Origin: Candidatus Aminicenantota bacterium
GTDB lineage: Bacteria > Acidobacteriota > Aminicenantia > Aminicenantales > Aminicenantaceae
Length of the DNA stretch: 5,899 nucleotides
Direction of reading: 5' to 3'
Assembly (NCBI GenBank): GCA_030670375.1
Contig: DAOVBT010000149.1
Location: forward strand, 1-5,899
A program made the position numbers and the translations under genes. The first letter of the stretch is position 1. Every line of letters begins with the position of its first letter. Under the pieces are notes generated by a model that saw only the letters and a list, made by a program, of their open reading frames with translations, ran no database searches and was not told where the DNA came from. This document shows positions 1 through 5,899 of this stretch, in pieces.

Positions 1-26
1 AAGAGATTTTTTATAAATGGAGCGTC

Positions 27-884
27 ATGCTGTCAGGAAAACAGGGCCTGAGGGTCTTTCATACATACAGCTCGAAAGTAGCCGTCGCATTCTTATTTCA
101 GATTACATTAATGTTATCAGACAGTGTCCCATTTTATCGGGTTCTTTTTCCGGATAAAAATTTACGGTATCATCTGTGGTGCACTTGGCGGCAGTATCTT
201 AATTTCACGACCATCTTTTTGGATCGGTTTCTGCTCCAGGAATCCGGTGATATCTCTTATACTTCCGAGGGATGGGAATACTTTGAAGACGCCCTGAAAC
301 GAAAAACCGGAGGGATTATCCTTATGTCCCATATGGGGAACTGGGAAGTTGCTGCCCATCTATTCAAAGAAAAAAAACAGGATATCAATTTACTCCTCTA
401 TATGGGCGCCAAACACAAAGAACAAATGGAGCGGATTCAGAAGGAAAGTCTTTCCCAAAGAGGTATAAAAATTATCGCCTTGGATCAGGATAGCGATTCA
501 CCTTTTGACATTATTGAAGGGATTAATTTTTTAAAATCAGGGGGATTCGTTTCTATTGCCGGAGATGTAATATGGCACAAAAAGCAGCGGACGGTTTCCG
601 TCCGATTTTTGGACCATGTAGTGAATCTTCCGGAAACACCCCACATTCTCTCCCTGCTTTCAGGAGCTCCGCTGTTCATATTTTTCGCATTTCGTACCAA
701 CGACAGGCAGTATCATTTTTCAGTGACAAAACCCAGATATATCCGTTCAGCTTCACGGTCAGATCGAAAAGAAGCTGTTCGGAGATCTACTCAGGAATAC
801 GCATCCCTGCTGGAAAAAGCCCTTCGAGAACACCCCCTGGAGTGGTACCATTTTAGCCCTTTTCTTGGAAAGAGATTGAAATAA
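27..884 (+). CDS. LpxL/HtrB-like lysophospholipid acyltransferase family protein
   Basis: Probable membrane-associated acyltransferase that moves an acyl chain from an acyl carrier protein or CoA donor onto a lipid or sugar acceptor. The HX4E catalytic motif of the LpxL/HtrB superfamily is visible as HMGNWE (His102 to Glu107). It is followed by a GGFVSIAGD segment near residues 176-184 and a C-terminal EWYHFSPFLGKR resembling the family's P-x-W-Y-x-F ending. A hydrophobic stretch lies near residues 18-32. The length of 285 aa is close to the usual 290-310. ATG 27 has a GGAG at 19-22 four bases upstream, but the frame has no stop back to base 3. A Trp-Ser pair just before this Met resembles the N-terminal W-S of many relatives, so the true start may lie outside the window, or the domain may be the end of a longer protein. 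The family call is firm. The acceptor is unknown, and a role in lipid A is not implied. A 377-base gap separates it from the carrier-protein unit, so co-transcription is uncertain. Confidence 0.85.
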   Translation: MLSGKQGLRVFHTYSSKVAVAFLFQITLMLSDSVPFYRVLFPDKNLRYHLWCTWRQYLNFTTIFLDRFLLQESGDISYTSEGWEYFEDALKRKTGGIILMSHMGNWEVAAHLFKEKKQDINLLLYMGAKHKEQMERIQKESLSQRGIKIIALDQDSDSPFDIIEGINFLKSGGFVSIAGDVIWHKKQRTVSVRFLDHVVNLPETPHILSLLSGAPLFIFFAFRTNDRQYHFSVTKPRYIRSASRSDRKEAVRRSTQEYASLLEKALREHPLEWYHFSPFLGKRLK

Positions 885-898
885 TGTTCTTAATTGAG

Positions 899-915
899 CG
901 AGGGCAACGCCCTCG
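899..915. repeat. Short perfect hairpin downstream of the first acyltransferase gene
   Basis: A seven-base perfect stem, CGAGGGC/GCCCTCG, closes a three-base AAC loop, starting 14 bases after the acyltransferase stop. The stem is very GC-rich and should fold in RNA. No T-tract follows on either strand, so it is not a standard intrinsic terminator. It could block 3' exonucleases, pause transcription or mark the edge of the adjacent repeat. The pairing is seen directly; the function is inferred. Confidence 0.5.
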
Positions 916-946
916 GACTTATGATCGCAACTCGTCCAGGTTAAAT

Positions 947-1122
947 AGTGCCTGAACGAAAACTGTCTTTTCCGCCGATATCTGCGTCAGACTCAAATTT
1001 TAATCCTCGAAATACTACCAGTATTACTGCCTGCCCCGTAGGTCCGGCAGATCGTACTGGGGTGGTTAAAATTTTCGTCTTCCTTGATCTCAACGAAAAA
1101 TCCTAGTTTTCGTTCGGGCACT
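947..1122. repeat. Palindromic repeat-like element with 18-base terminal arms (MITE- or REP-like)
   Basis: The ends pair as 18-base inverted arms: AGTGCCTGAACGAAAACT at 947-964 against AGTTTTCGTTCGGGCACT at 1105-1122. Seventeen pairs are Watson-Crick and one is T-G. An inner imperfect stem pairs 989-1008 with 1061-1080 around a common AAATTTTAA core. The centre holds two small hairpins: AATACT-ACC-AGTATT (1011-1025) and CTGCC...GGCAG (1031-1050). The element is non-coding on both strands, and no convincing target-site duplication flanks it. Size, inverted ends and intergenic position fit a non-autonomous mobile or extragenic palindromic element. A large structured RNA is the alternative. Whether other copies exist cannot be told from one window. 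Confidence 0.6.
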
Positions 1123-1135
1123 CAATATTAATATA

Positions 1136-1163
1136 TTGACTCTTCATTGAAATTTATTATAAT
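1136..1163 (+). promoter_or_regulatory. Putative sigma-70 promoter for the carrier protein-ketosynthase operon
   Basis: TTGACT at 1136-1141 matches the -35 consensus at five of six bases. TATAAT at 1158-1163 is a perfect -10 box, and the spacer is 16 bases. An AT-rich block (1123-1135) just upstream could act as an UP element. The expected start is near 1170, giving a leader of about 90 bases before the carrier-protein ATG. The promoter lies between the palindromic element and the first operon gene, a sensible place for it. The motifs are seen directly; activity is inferred. Confidence 0.65.
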
Positions 1164-1192
1164 TAATTCTCAATTTTTATGGCGCGGATGGT

Positions 1193-1220
1193 TTCCAGCT
1201 AAGTCCGGTTGGAATTTTTT
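1193..1220 (+). terminator. Possible leader attenuator: hairpin followed by six T
   Basis: In the predicted leader of the carrier-protein operon, TTCCAGCT (1193-1200) can pair with GGTTGGAA (1207-1214) over a six-base loop. The stem has eight pairs, two of them G-U, and TTTTTT (1215-1220) follows immediately. This is the geometry of an intrinsic terminator placed between promoter and first gene, suggesting attenuation. The stem is only moderately stable, so read-through is likely, and no known riboswitch class is recognised. It may be chance in AT-rich DNA. Confidence 0.3.
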
Positions 1221-1261
1221 CGCCGCTTTGCCAAATCAGAAAAGGAAAATCTGTTGAGTAT

Positions 1262-1522
1262 ATGCAATTAACCCGTAGAGAAATATTGCAACACCTGATC
1301 CGAATATTTAGAGAAAATTTTGAAATCGATAATCCGGGCACCGATGACGATCTAAGAGACGAATACGAATTCGACAGCATCGATGCTATAGAACTTCTGG
1401 TGGAGATCGAAAAAATGCTGGGATTTACCCTGACCCAGGAAGAAAAAAAACAGGCAATGTATATCCGGACACTTGATCAGACCTGCGATTATATTGAAAC
1501 CTTGGCAGCCACAAGAGCTTAA
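1262..1522 (+). CDS. Acyl carrier protein (phosphopantetheine-binding)
   Basis: Small acidic carrier protein of 86 aa, the usual size for a free-standing ACP. It holds the growing acyl chain as a thioester on 4'-phosphopantetheine for the ketosynthase next door. The attachment site is Ser39 in the motif EFDSIDAIEL, at the start of the recognition helix, replacing the DSLD of housekeeping AcpP. Acidic residues flank it, as expected for partner docking. The YEFDSIDAIELL type with a later IRTLDQTCDYIE segment resembles carrier proteins of specialised lipid and polyene clusters more than primary AcpP; that comparison is from memory. ATG 1262 is the first start codon after an in-frame stop at 1160-1162, but the only purine-rich ribosome-site candidate (AAAGGA, 1241-1246) sits 15 bases upstream, which is long. 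It is the first gene of the unit, 26 bases before the ketosynthase. Confidence 0.93.
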   Translation: MQLTRREILQHLIRIFRENFEIDNPGTDDDLRDEYEFDSIDAIELLVEIEKMLGFTLTQEEKKQAMYIRTLDQTCDYIETLAATRA

Positions 1523-1537
1523 AGACACCCTTATTAT

Positions 1538-1544
1538 AGAAGGA
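1538..1544 (+). promoter_or_regulatory. Ribosome binding site of the ketosynthase gene
   Basis: AGAAGGA lies four bases before ATG 1549, in the 26-base gap after the carrier-protein stop. It supports that ATG as the start, as does the typical ketosynthase opening RRVVITAESVITPIG just after it. Confidence 0.7.
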
Positions 1545-1548
1545 TATA

Positions 1549-2781
1549 ATGGAAAGAAGAGTTGTCATAACTGCCGAATCCGTGATAACACCCATCGGCC
1601 ACGATAAAGATGAGATTATCCAAAGTCTGATAAACGGGGTTTCCGGGGTAAAAGCATTGCGGAAAGATGACCTGCTTGCGAATTACATCCACTCAAATGT
1701 CTTCGGAACCGTCGACTATCCGATTGAATATGATTTCAAACGCAGCCATCGGAAAACCATGGGGCCGGTAGCCTATTACGCGTGTCAGGTCGTTAAAGAG
1801 ATTCTGGAACAGGCCGGTTTGGACGATGAGTTTATTTCATCGGGACGACTGGGGGTTTCTTTTGGTTCCACCCATGGGAGTCCCACAGTTCAGCGAGACA
1901 TATATCGAAATTTTTTCAGTGGGTCCCAAGACCAATTTTCCTCTGTAAGCGCGGTGGATTACCTTAAATCAATGGTCCACACAACAGCGGTAAACATTAC
2001 CAAAATGTTTGGTATCACCGGACGCGTGATCTCGTCTTCCACGGCCTGCACCACCAGCAGTCAGTCCATCGGTTTAGGCTATGAGATGGTCAAATATGGC
2101 ATGCAGGACGCCATGATTTGCGGCGGAGCCGATGAATACGATACCACCACCGTGGCCGTATTTGATAACCTGCTGGCCTGTTCAACCGCTTTCAACGATA
2201 CACCCCATCTTACACCTCGTCCGTTCGAGGCCAGACGCGACGGCCTAGTAGTGGGTGAAGGGGGCGGCGCAGTGCTGATTGAAGAATATGAACGGGCAAA
2301 AAAACGCGGGGCAAATATCATGGCTGAAATTATCGGCTTCTCTTGCAATAATAACGGAGGGAATCTGATTTTGCCCGATGTAGAAGGAACAAAAGAAACG
2401 CTCAGGCTCGGACTTCAAAGCGCAAAGATCAGAGCGGACGAGGTTGATTTTATCAGTGCCCATGCCACCGGCACCAAAATGGGCGACGTAATCGAAGCCC
2501 AGGCCATCCACAGCATTTACGATAATTCTCCTTATATCACCGGTCTTAAAAGCTATATGGGGCACACCATGGGAACCTGTGGCGTGATCGAGATGGTGCT
2601 TACGCTATACATGATGGAGAAAGGTTTTATAGCTCCCACCCTGAACCTGAAAGAAATTGACGAAAGATGTGCCATGATCCGGCATGTAACCGAGCTTCAC
2701 GAATCAGATATCCGGGTTGCAGCCATTCAGAATTTTGCATTTGGCGGCGTAAATACTTGCCTAATTATGAAAAAGATATGA
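1549..2781 (+). CDS. Beta-ketoacyl-ACP synthase, FabF/KAS II type
   Basis: Condensing enzyme that adds two carbons to an acyl chain by decarboxylating malonyl-ACP. At 410 aa it has standard KAS II length with both halves of the thiolase fold. The catalytic triad is complete: Cys167 in STACTTSS, His305 in SAHATGT and His339 in KSYMGHTMGT, with the conserved Lys334 just before. The C-terminal glycine-rich FAFGGVN motif, normally FGFGGTN, is present. The intact Cys rules out a chain-length-factor type decoy, and the two His exclude a KAS III or thiolase type. The motif around Cys differs from housekeeping FabF (ACATG or similar), suggesting a specialised enzyme. Together with its private carrier protein it probably elongates a dedicated acyl or polyene chain rather than serving bulk fatty acid synthesis. 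No reductase or dehydratase is beside it. It ends nine bases before the next gene's first possible start. Confidence 0.95.
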   Translation: MERRVVITAESVITPIGHDKDEIIQSLINGVSGVKALRKDDLLANYIHSNVFGTVDYPIEYDFKRSHRKTMGPVAYYACQVVKEILEQAGLDDEFISSGRLGVSFGSTHGSPTVQRDIYRNFFSGSQDQFSSVSAVDYLKSMVHTTAVNITKMFGITGRVISSSTACTTSSQSIGLGYEMVKYGMQDAMICGGADEYDTTTVAVFDNLLACSTAFNDTPHLTPRPFEARRDGLVVGEGGGAVLIEEYERAKKRGANIMAEIIGFSCNNNGGNLILPDVEGTKETLRLGLQSAKIRADEVDFISAHATGTKMGDVIEAQAIHSIYDNSPYITGLKSYMGHTMGTCGVIEMVLTLYMMEKGFIAPTLNLKEIDERCAMIRHVTELHESDIRVAAIQNFAFGGVNTCLIMKKI

Positions 2782-2790
2782 ACTGATGAT

Positions 2791-3621
2791 TTGGTTTGGA
2801 ACAACGGTCTGATGCTGACTTGCCTCAAACATATAAAACCCCTTGCAGATCTCTCCCTCACTCTGATTTGCTGGTCTTATTTCACACTGGGATATATCAT
2901 TCTTTTCTCTCCCTTTTATGTTGGGACATCTTTATTCTGCCGGAATCGAGAAAGAATATTTCAAAGGCTGAACCATCTCTTTTATAGAGGCTTTTTCTTT
3001 CTCATCCGTAAAATAACGCCGGGTTTGTCGTTTCACATTCAGGATCAGGTGTTATCGATTCGTTCTTCGGTCATCATATCCAACCATACCTCCTACCTTG
3101 ATCCGATCCTTTTGATCTCTCTATTCGAAATGCAGAAAACCATCGTTAAAAGCGTGTTTTTCAAGCTTCCCATATTCGGATGGGTTTTAAAAAACTCGGG
3201 ATATCTCCCTTCCGAAACTGGTGACGAGTTTAATGCACTGATGATCGAACAGATTGAAGGAATGGAAAGGTATCTTGCATCTGGAGGCAATCTCTTCATT
3301 TTCCCAGAAGGTACTCGAAGCCGTGACGGTAGGATCGGCCGGCTGAATAAAGGCGTGTTCAAAATCGCCAGACGCTGTCATGCACCGATAAAAGTTTTGT
3401 TCATTCAGAATACCGACAGGCTGTTTCGTCCGGGGAAGTTCCTGTTCAACACCTGTATCCCGAATACGATTAAAATAGAACTGATCGGCAACATTATCCC
3501 TGATTATCGAAGAGCGTCATCTGGTATTTCAAACCTTATGGCTGAGGTACGAGATTTAATGGAAGCCAGACAAAGAAATAATATTGGCATGTCTGAAATG
3601 GGCAGGTCAAAAAAAGCGTAG
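2791..3621 (+). CDS. PlsC-type 1-acylglycerol-3-phosphate acyltransferase family protein
   Basis: Membrane acyltransferase of the PlsC family, which esterifies an acyl chain onto a lysolipid or related acceptor. The HX4D catalytic motif is HTSYLD (His99 to Asp104, counted from TTG 2791), and the acceptor-phosphate motif FPEGTRS is at residues 171-177. A strongly hydrophobic N-terminal segment near residues 21-45 probably anchors it in the inner membrane. The length of 276 aa is normal. The start is ambiguous: TTG 2791, or ATG 2812 seven codons later. Neither has a strong ribosome site, and translational coupling to the ketosynthase stop is possible. It lies within the same short-gap unit as the carrier protein and ketosynthase, so it likely offloads their product onto a glycerol phosphate or lysophospholipid. 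That substrate is inferred. It belongs to a different acyltransferase family from the LpxL-like gene upstream. Confidence 0.9.
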   Translation: MVWNNGLMLTCLKHIKPLADLSLTLICWSYFTLGYIILFSPFYVGTSLFCRNRERIFQRLNHLFYRGFFFLIRKITPGLSFHIQDQVLSIRSSVIISNHTSYLDPILLISLFEMQKTIVKSVFFKLPIFGWVLKNSGYLPSETGDEFNALMIEQIEGMERYLASGGNLFIFPEGTRSRDGRIGRLNKGVFKIARRCHAPIKVLFIQNTDRLFRPGKFLFNTCIPNTIKIELIGNIIPDYRRASSGISNLMAEVRDLMEARQRNNIGMSEMGRSKKA

Positions 3622-3629
3622 ATTCTATT

Positions 3630-3633
3630 GAGG
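3630..3633 (+). promoter_or_regulatory. Ribosome binding site deciding the radical SAM start
   Basis: GAGG lies six bases before ATG 3640. An upstream in-frame TTG at 3628 overlaps this site and would add four residues with no signal of its own, so ATG 3640 is preferred. Confidence 0.75.
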
Positions 3634-3639
3634 AAAATT

Positions 3640-5136
3640 ATGAAAGTCATTTTAATTTCCATGCCGGATATAGCTCCTATAATTATCCATGAAGCTGCGA
3701 TCCATATGCCCAATCTCGGTATCGCAAGCGTCGGCGGGAATATCGACAAACACCATGATGTTTATACCATTGACCTGATCCGCAAACGCAATCAGGTCAA
3801 AAAATATCTGACCCGAACGCTTAAGAAGATCAGACCAGAACTGGTGGGATTGTCTGCCATGACATGGCAATACGACACCTGCATTAAAATCATGAGACTT
3901 ATTAAAGAATTACTCCCTGATGTGAAGATTGCCATAGGAGGGTATCATGCCACTGTGATGTATGAGGAGATCGCTGCATCACCGGAATCCGAACTCATCG
4001 ATTTCATGGTCAGAGGGGAAGGGGAAGAGACGTGTCGGAGACTGGTTAATGCCTTATCAGGAGAGGATCGGATGGAAGATATCCCTTCGCTCTCTTATAA
4101 ACGTGGAGTGGAATTTATCCATAACCCAAAAAGAGACCTCCTTGATCTTTCTCGGTTAAAACTGCCCATCCGCGATAAGAGGCGTCTCACCTGGGGTTAC
4201 CATGTAATGTATAATAAAATCGAGGTGATGGAGACATCGCGTGGATGTACCCGTTCCTGTAATTTCTGCAGCATCCGGCATATGTACGGCCGAAGCTTCA
4301 GAACCTTCCCAATTGAACACGTTCTGGCAGATTTAGATAATATATATTATAAACGAAAAACCCGTTGGGTGTTTGTCAGCGATGATAACCTGGTGCTGGA
4401 TCCTGATCGTGTCATAACCCTTTGCGATGCCATCATCCAAAAAAATTACAAGAATCTGAATCTCGTCATCCAGGCCGATTGCGTTTCTATGGCTCGAAAC
4501 GAAGAAATGGTCAGAAAATTGTCCCTTGCCGGTGTCAAATCGGTTTTCCTTGGAATCGAAAACGCTTTACCAAAAAATCTCAGGACAGCACAAAAAGGGG
4601 ATATAACGGAAGCTTCGGTAAAGGCTGTAGCCAATTGCCATAAACACAGAATCATGGTGATCGCAGGACTGATCCTTGGATTCCCTGATGACGATGAGGC
4701 CTCAATTATCCAAAACTACGAATTTCTTAACGCTCTGAAAATCGATGCTTCATGGTGTCAGATTCTGACGCCTTATCCCAAGACCGGCATTCGACAGAAA
4801 CTTATGGATGAAGGCTTGATAACTAATCTATATGATTATAAAAGGTATAATGGGCTATGGGCGAATGTGAAGACAAAGTGGCTGGAAGCCGAACAGCTTC
4901 AGTATCTTTTCTGGTATCATAAACAGACAGTTTTAGGGTGGTGGAACCCCTCGGATCTGGCCAGGAGAGACGGAAAATTGTGGACATCTATCTGGCGGCT
5001 TATTTTTAAGCCGGCACTCAAATATTTTATAAATCGTACACTCAGAAAACACGGATGGGAGGGAAGATATCAGAAAGAAATCAAGCGGTTTTCAAATTTA
5101 AACATGTTTGATGATCTAGAAGAAATATCTTTTTAA
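3640..5136 (+). CDS. B12-binding-domain radical SAM protein (BchE-like, class B type)
   Basis: Predicted 498-aa radical SAM enzyme that would cleave S-adenosylmethionine with a [4Fe-4S] cluster to start radical chemistry. The N-terminal 150 or so residues look like a cobalamin-binding Rossmann domain: an MPNLGIASVGG segment, an IGGYHAT segment (Gly100-Gly101) and GEGEE at 126-130. The classical DxHxxG cobalamin-ligand motif is not seen, as in many class B members. The cluster motif is CX3CX2C with Cys203, Cys207 and Cys210, followed by VSDDN at 246-250. The C-terminal part has an LGFPDDDE segment and LTPYPKTG, typical of the family. Known relatives carry out methylation, ring closure or C-C rearrangement, usually without oxygen. 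The gene begins 18 bases after the acyltransferase stop, apparently in the same transcript, so its substrate may be the carrier-bound chain or finished lipid. The reaction itself cannot be predicted. Confidence 0.92.
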   Translation: MKVILISMPDIAPIIIHEAAIHMPNLGIASVGGNIDKHHDVYTIDLIRKRNQVKKYLTRTLKKIRPELVGLSAMTWQYDTCIKIMRLIKELLPDVKIAIGGYHATVMYEEIAASPESELIDFMVRGEGEETCRRLVNALSGEDRMEDIPSLSYKRGVEFIHNPKRDLLDLSRLKLPIRDKRRLTWGYHVMYNKIEVMETSRGCTRSCNFCSIRHMYGRSFRTFPIEHVLADLDNIYYKRKTRWVFVSDDNLVLDPDRVITLCDAIIQKNYKNLNLVIQADCVSMARNEEMVRKLSLAGVKSVFLGIENALPKNLRTAQKGDITEASVKAVANCHKHRIMVIAGLILGFPDDDEASIIQNYEFLNALKIDASWCQILTPYPKTGIRQKLMDEGLITNLYDYKRYNGLWANVKTKWLEAEQLQYLFWYHKQTVLGWWNPSDLARRDGKLWTSIWRLIFKPALKYFINRTLRKHGWEGRYQKEIKRFSNLNMFDDLEEISF

Positions 5137-5154
5137 AAACAACTGTTTATTTGA

Positions 5155-5182
5155 CAGCTTTAATAATATTCTCAAAAAGCTG
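5155..5182. terminator. Weak hairpin between convergent radical SAM genes
   Basis: CAGCTTT (5155-5161) pairs perfectly with AAAGCTG (5176-5182) across a 14-base loop in the 87-base gap between two converging genes. Position suits a bidirectional terminator, but the loop is large, the stem is short and no good T-run follows directly on either strand. It is the only candidate seen here. Confidence 0.25.
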
Positions 5183-5223
5183 ATGTTGCCCAAAAAAAGT
5201 CAAGCCAATAAATACCTTAACAA

Positions 5224-5899
5224 TTAGAAAACATTTTTACCAAACGCCCGCGTGGCAAGATTCCGTTGTCTCGGTCGGTGTGTGCCGTCTTCTTTTTCTT
5301 TTTTAATCACTTTCTGATACAATTTGTACATCTTTAGCATCTGAGATTCATCTTTATAAAAAGTGTTCCAGGCATATTGAAGGAGTTCCTGTAATTTTTC
5401 CGGGGTCATGTGTTTCGGATAATAAACCACCTTGTCTGCCGAATAATCGTTCCAATCACTGGAAAATATACGTTTCTCTCTACTCAGATCGTCAAAGGCT
5501 TTCGTATGGGGGAAAGGTGTCAGGACGGTAAATTCGGCCATATCCAGTTCAATCTCAAGGAGGAAATCGACCAGCCGTTTTATATCGTCCTCCGTATGAT
5601 TATCTAATCCGAGAAGAACTGTACCTTCTACCGCAATACCATAGTGGTGGTAACGTTTGATACGTTCCTTTATATATTCCGAGGTGTCGAAGATCGCCTG
5701 ATACACATACCATGCACCGGCCTGTGCTGCCAGATTTAAAACTTCAGGCTTATCCTCAATGGGATGGCTGCACCATTTTTTTTTGAGCGGAATCATTTCC
5801 CGAAATAGATCTATCTCCCATTGAGTATCCTGGGCCAATGAATTATCTACAAGAAACAGACGGTTGTTGTCTATGCTTTCCATCTCTTCGATGGTTTTA
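5224..5899 (-). CDS. Second B12-type radical SAM protein, C-terminal part (runs off the right edge)
   Basis: About 224 residues of the C-terminal half of a radical SAM enzyme read leftward; the frame remains open through base 5898, so the start is missing. A Met codon at 5881-5883 is internal, because the text after it (RLFLVDNSLAQD) matches the mid-barrel strand that follows the cluster motif in BchE-type proteins. Other family signs are GAWYVYQAIFDTSEYIKER, VEGTVLLGLDNHTEDD and VLTPFPHT, which parallel the matching regions of the other radical SAM gene. The CX3CX2C motif and any cobalamin domain would lie beyond the window. The tail is basic (HRPRQRN). It converges on the other radical SAM gene with an 87-base gap, so it belongs to a separate transcript. 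It may be a second tailoring enzyme of the same pathway, or unrelated. The family call is good; the domain make-up is inferred. Confidence 0.8.
   Translation of the reverse strand, partial: KTIEEMESIDNNRLFLVDNSLAQDTQWEIDLFREMIPLKKKWCSHPIEDKPEVLNLAAQAGAWYVYQAIFDTSEYIKERIKRYHHYGIAVEGTVLLGLDNHTEDDIKRLVDFLLEIELDMAEFTVLTPFPHTKAFDDLSREKRIFSSDWNDYSADKVVYYPKHMTPEKLQELLQYAWNTFYKDESQMLKMYKLYQKVIKKEKEDGTHRPRQRNLATRAFGKNVF

Larger units (their letters stand above)
885..1261. other. Non-coding gap holding repeat, promoter and leader
   Basis: No convincing gene is present on either strand in these 377 bases. From left to right it contains a short hairpin, the large palindromic element, an AT-rich promoter block and a leader of about 90 bases. 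A seven-codon reading frame (1179-1202) ends in the loop of the leader hairpin but lacks a ribosome site, so it is not annotated as a gene. Confidence 0.6.

Noticed and set aside
899..915. Intrinsic terminator for the first acyltransferase gene
   Set aside because: The stem is strong but neither strand has a T-tract after it, so it is listed only as a hairpin.
947..1122. CRISPR-like or tRNA-like reading of the palindromic region
   Set aside because: There are no regularly spaced direct repeats and no cloverleaf; the symmetry is inverted, with one copy only.
1179..1202. Seven-codon reading frame (MARMVSS) in the leader of the carrier-protein operon
   Set aside because: It has no ribosome binding site and is too short to judge from sequence alone; kept only as part of the attenuation idea.
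1177..1380. 67-codon frame on the minus strand
   Set aside because: It overlaps the carrier-protein gene and leader and shows no recognisable domain; a shadow of the real gene.
2245..2565. 106-codon frame on the minus strand inside the ketosynthase
   Set aside because: It lies fully inside a gene with conserved catalytic motifs and has no recognisable domain of its own.
5151..5169. TTGACA followed by AT-rich DNA, looking like a promoter after the radical SAM gene
   Set aside because: No -10 box lies 16-18 bases downstream (the AT-rich TAATAT is far too close), and the only gene beyond it reads the other way.

Overview
The window carries part of a lipid- or polyketide-like biosynthetic locus, probably from an anaerobic bacterium. 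The best guess is a Desulfobacterota (deltaproteobacterial) type, based on the pairing of FabF/ACP genes with B12-type radical SAM enzymes and on moderate-to-low GC content. That taxonomic guess is inference and weak. No rRNA, tRNA, IS transposase or CRISPR array is visible.

Layout. (1) 27-884 (+) encodes an LpxL/HtrB-like lysophospholipid acyltransferase; its frame stays open to the left edge, so the start is uncertain. (2) 885-1261 is a 377-base non-coding gap. It holds a short perfect hairpin (899-915), a 176-base palindromic repeat-like element with 18-base terminal arms (947-1122), a near-consensus sigma-70 promoter (TTGACT, 16 nt, TATAAT, 1136-1163), and a leader with a hairpin followed by six T (1193-1220). 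(3) 1262-5136 (+) is a compact unit with short gaps: acyl carrier protein, FabF-type ketosynthase with an intact Cys-His-His triad, PlsC-type acyltransferase, and a radical SAM enzyme with an N-terminal cobalamin-binding-like domain. (4) 5137-5223 is a short convergent gap with one weak hairpin. (5) 5224-5899 (-) is the C-terminal part of a second BchE-type radical SAM protein that runs off the right edge.

How the genes may work together (inference). The carrier protein and ketosynthase would hold and extend an acyl chain. One or both acyltransferases would move the chain onto a glycerophosphate, sugar or lysolipid acceptor at the membrane. One or both radical SAM enzymes would modify the chain or head group by methylation, cyclisation or C-C bond formation. 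No ketoreductase, dehydratase, enoyl reductase, AMP ligase or exporter is seen, so either primary fatty acid synthesis supplies those steps or they lie outside. The gene set partly resembles aryl-polyene-type clusters and the FabF/ACP/radical SAM clusters proposed for ladderane lipids, but matches neither in full. The product cannot be named from this window.
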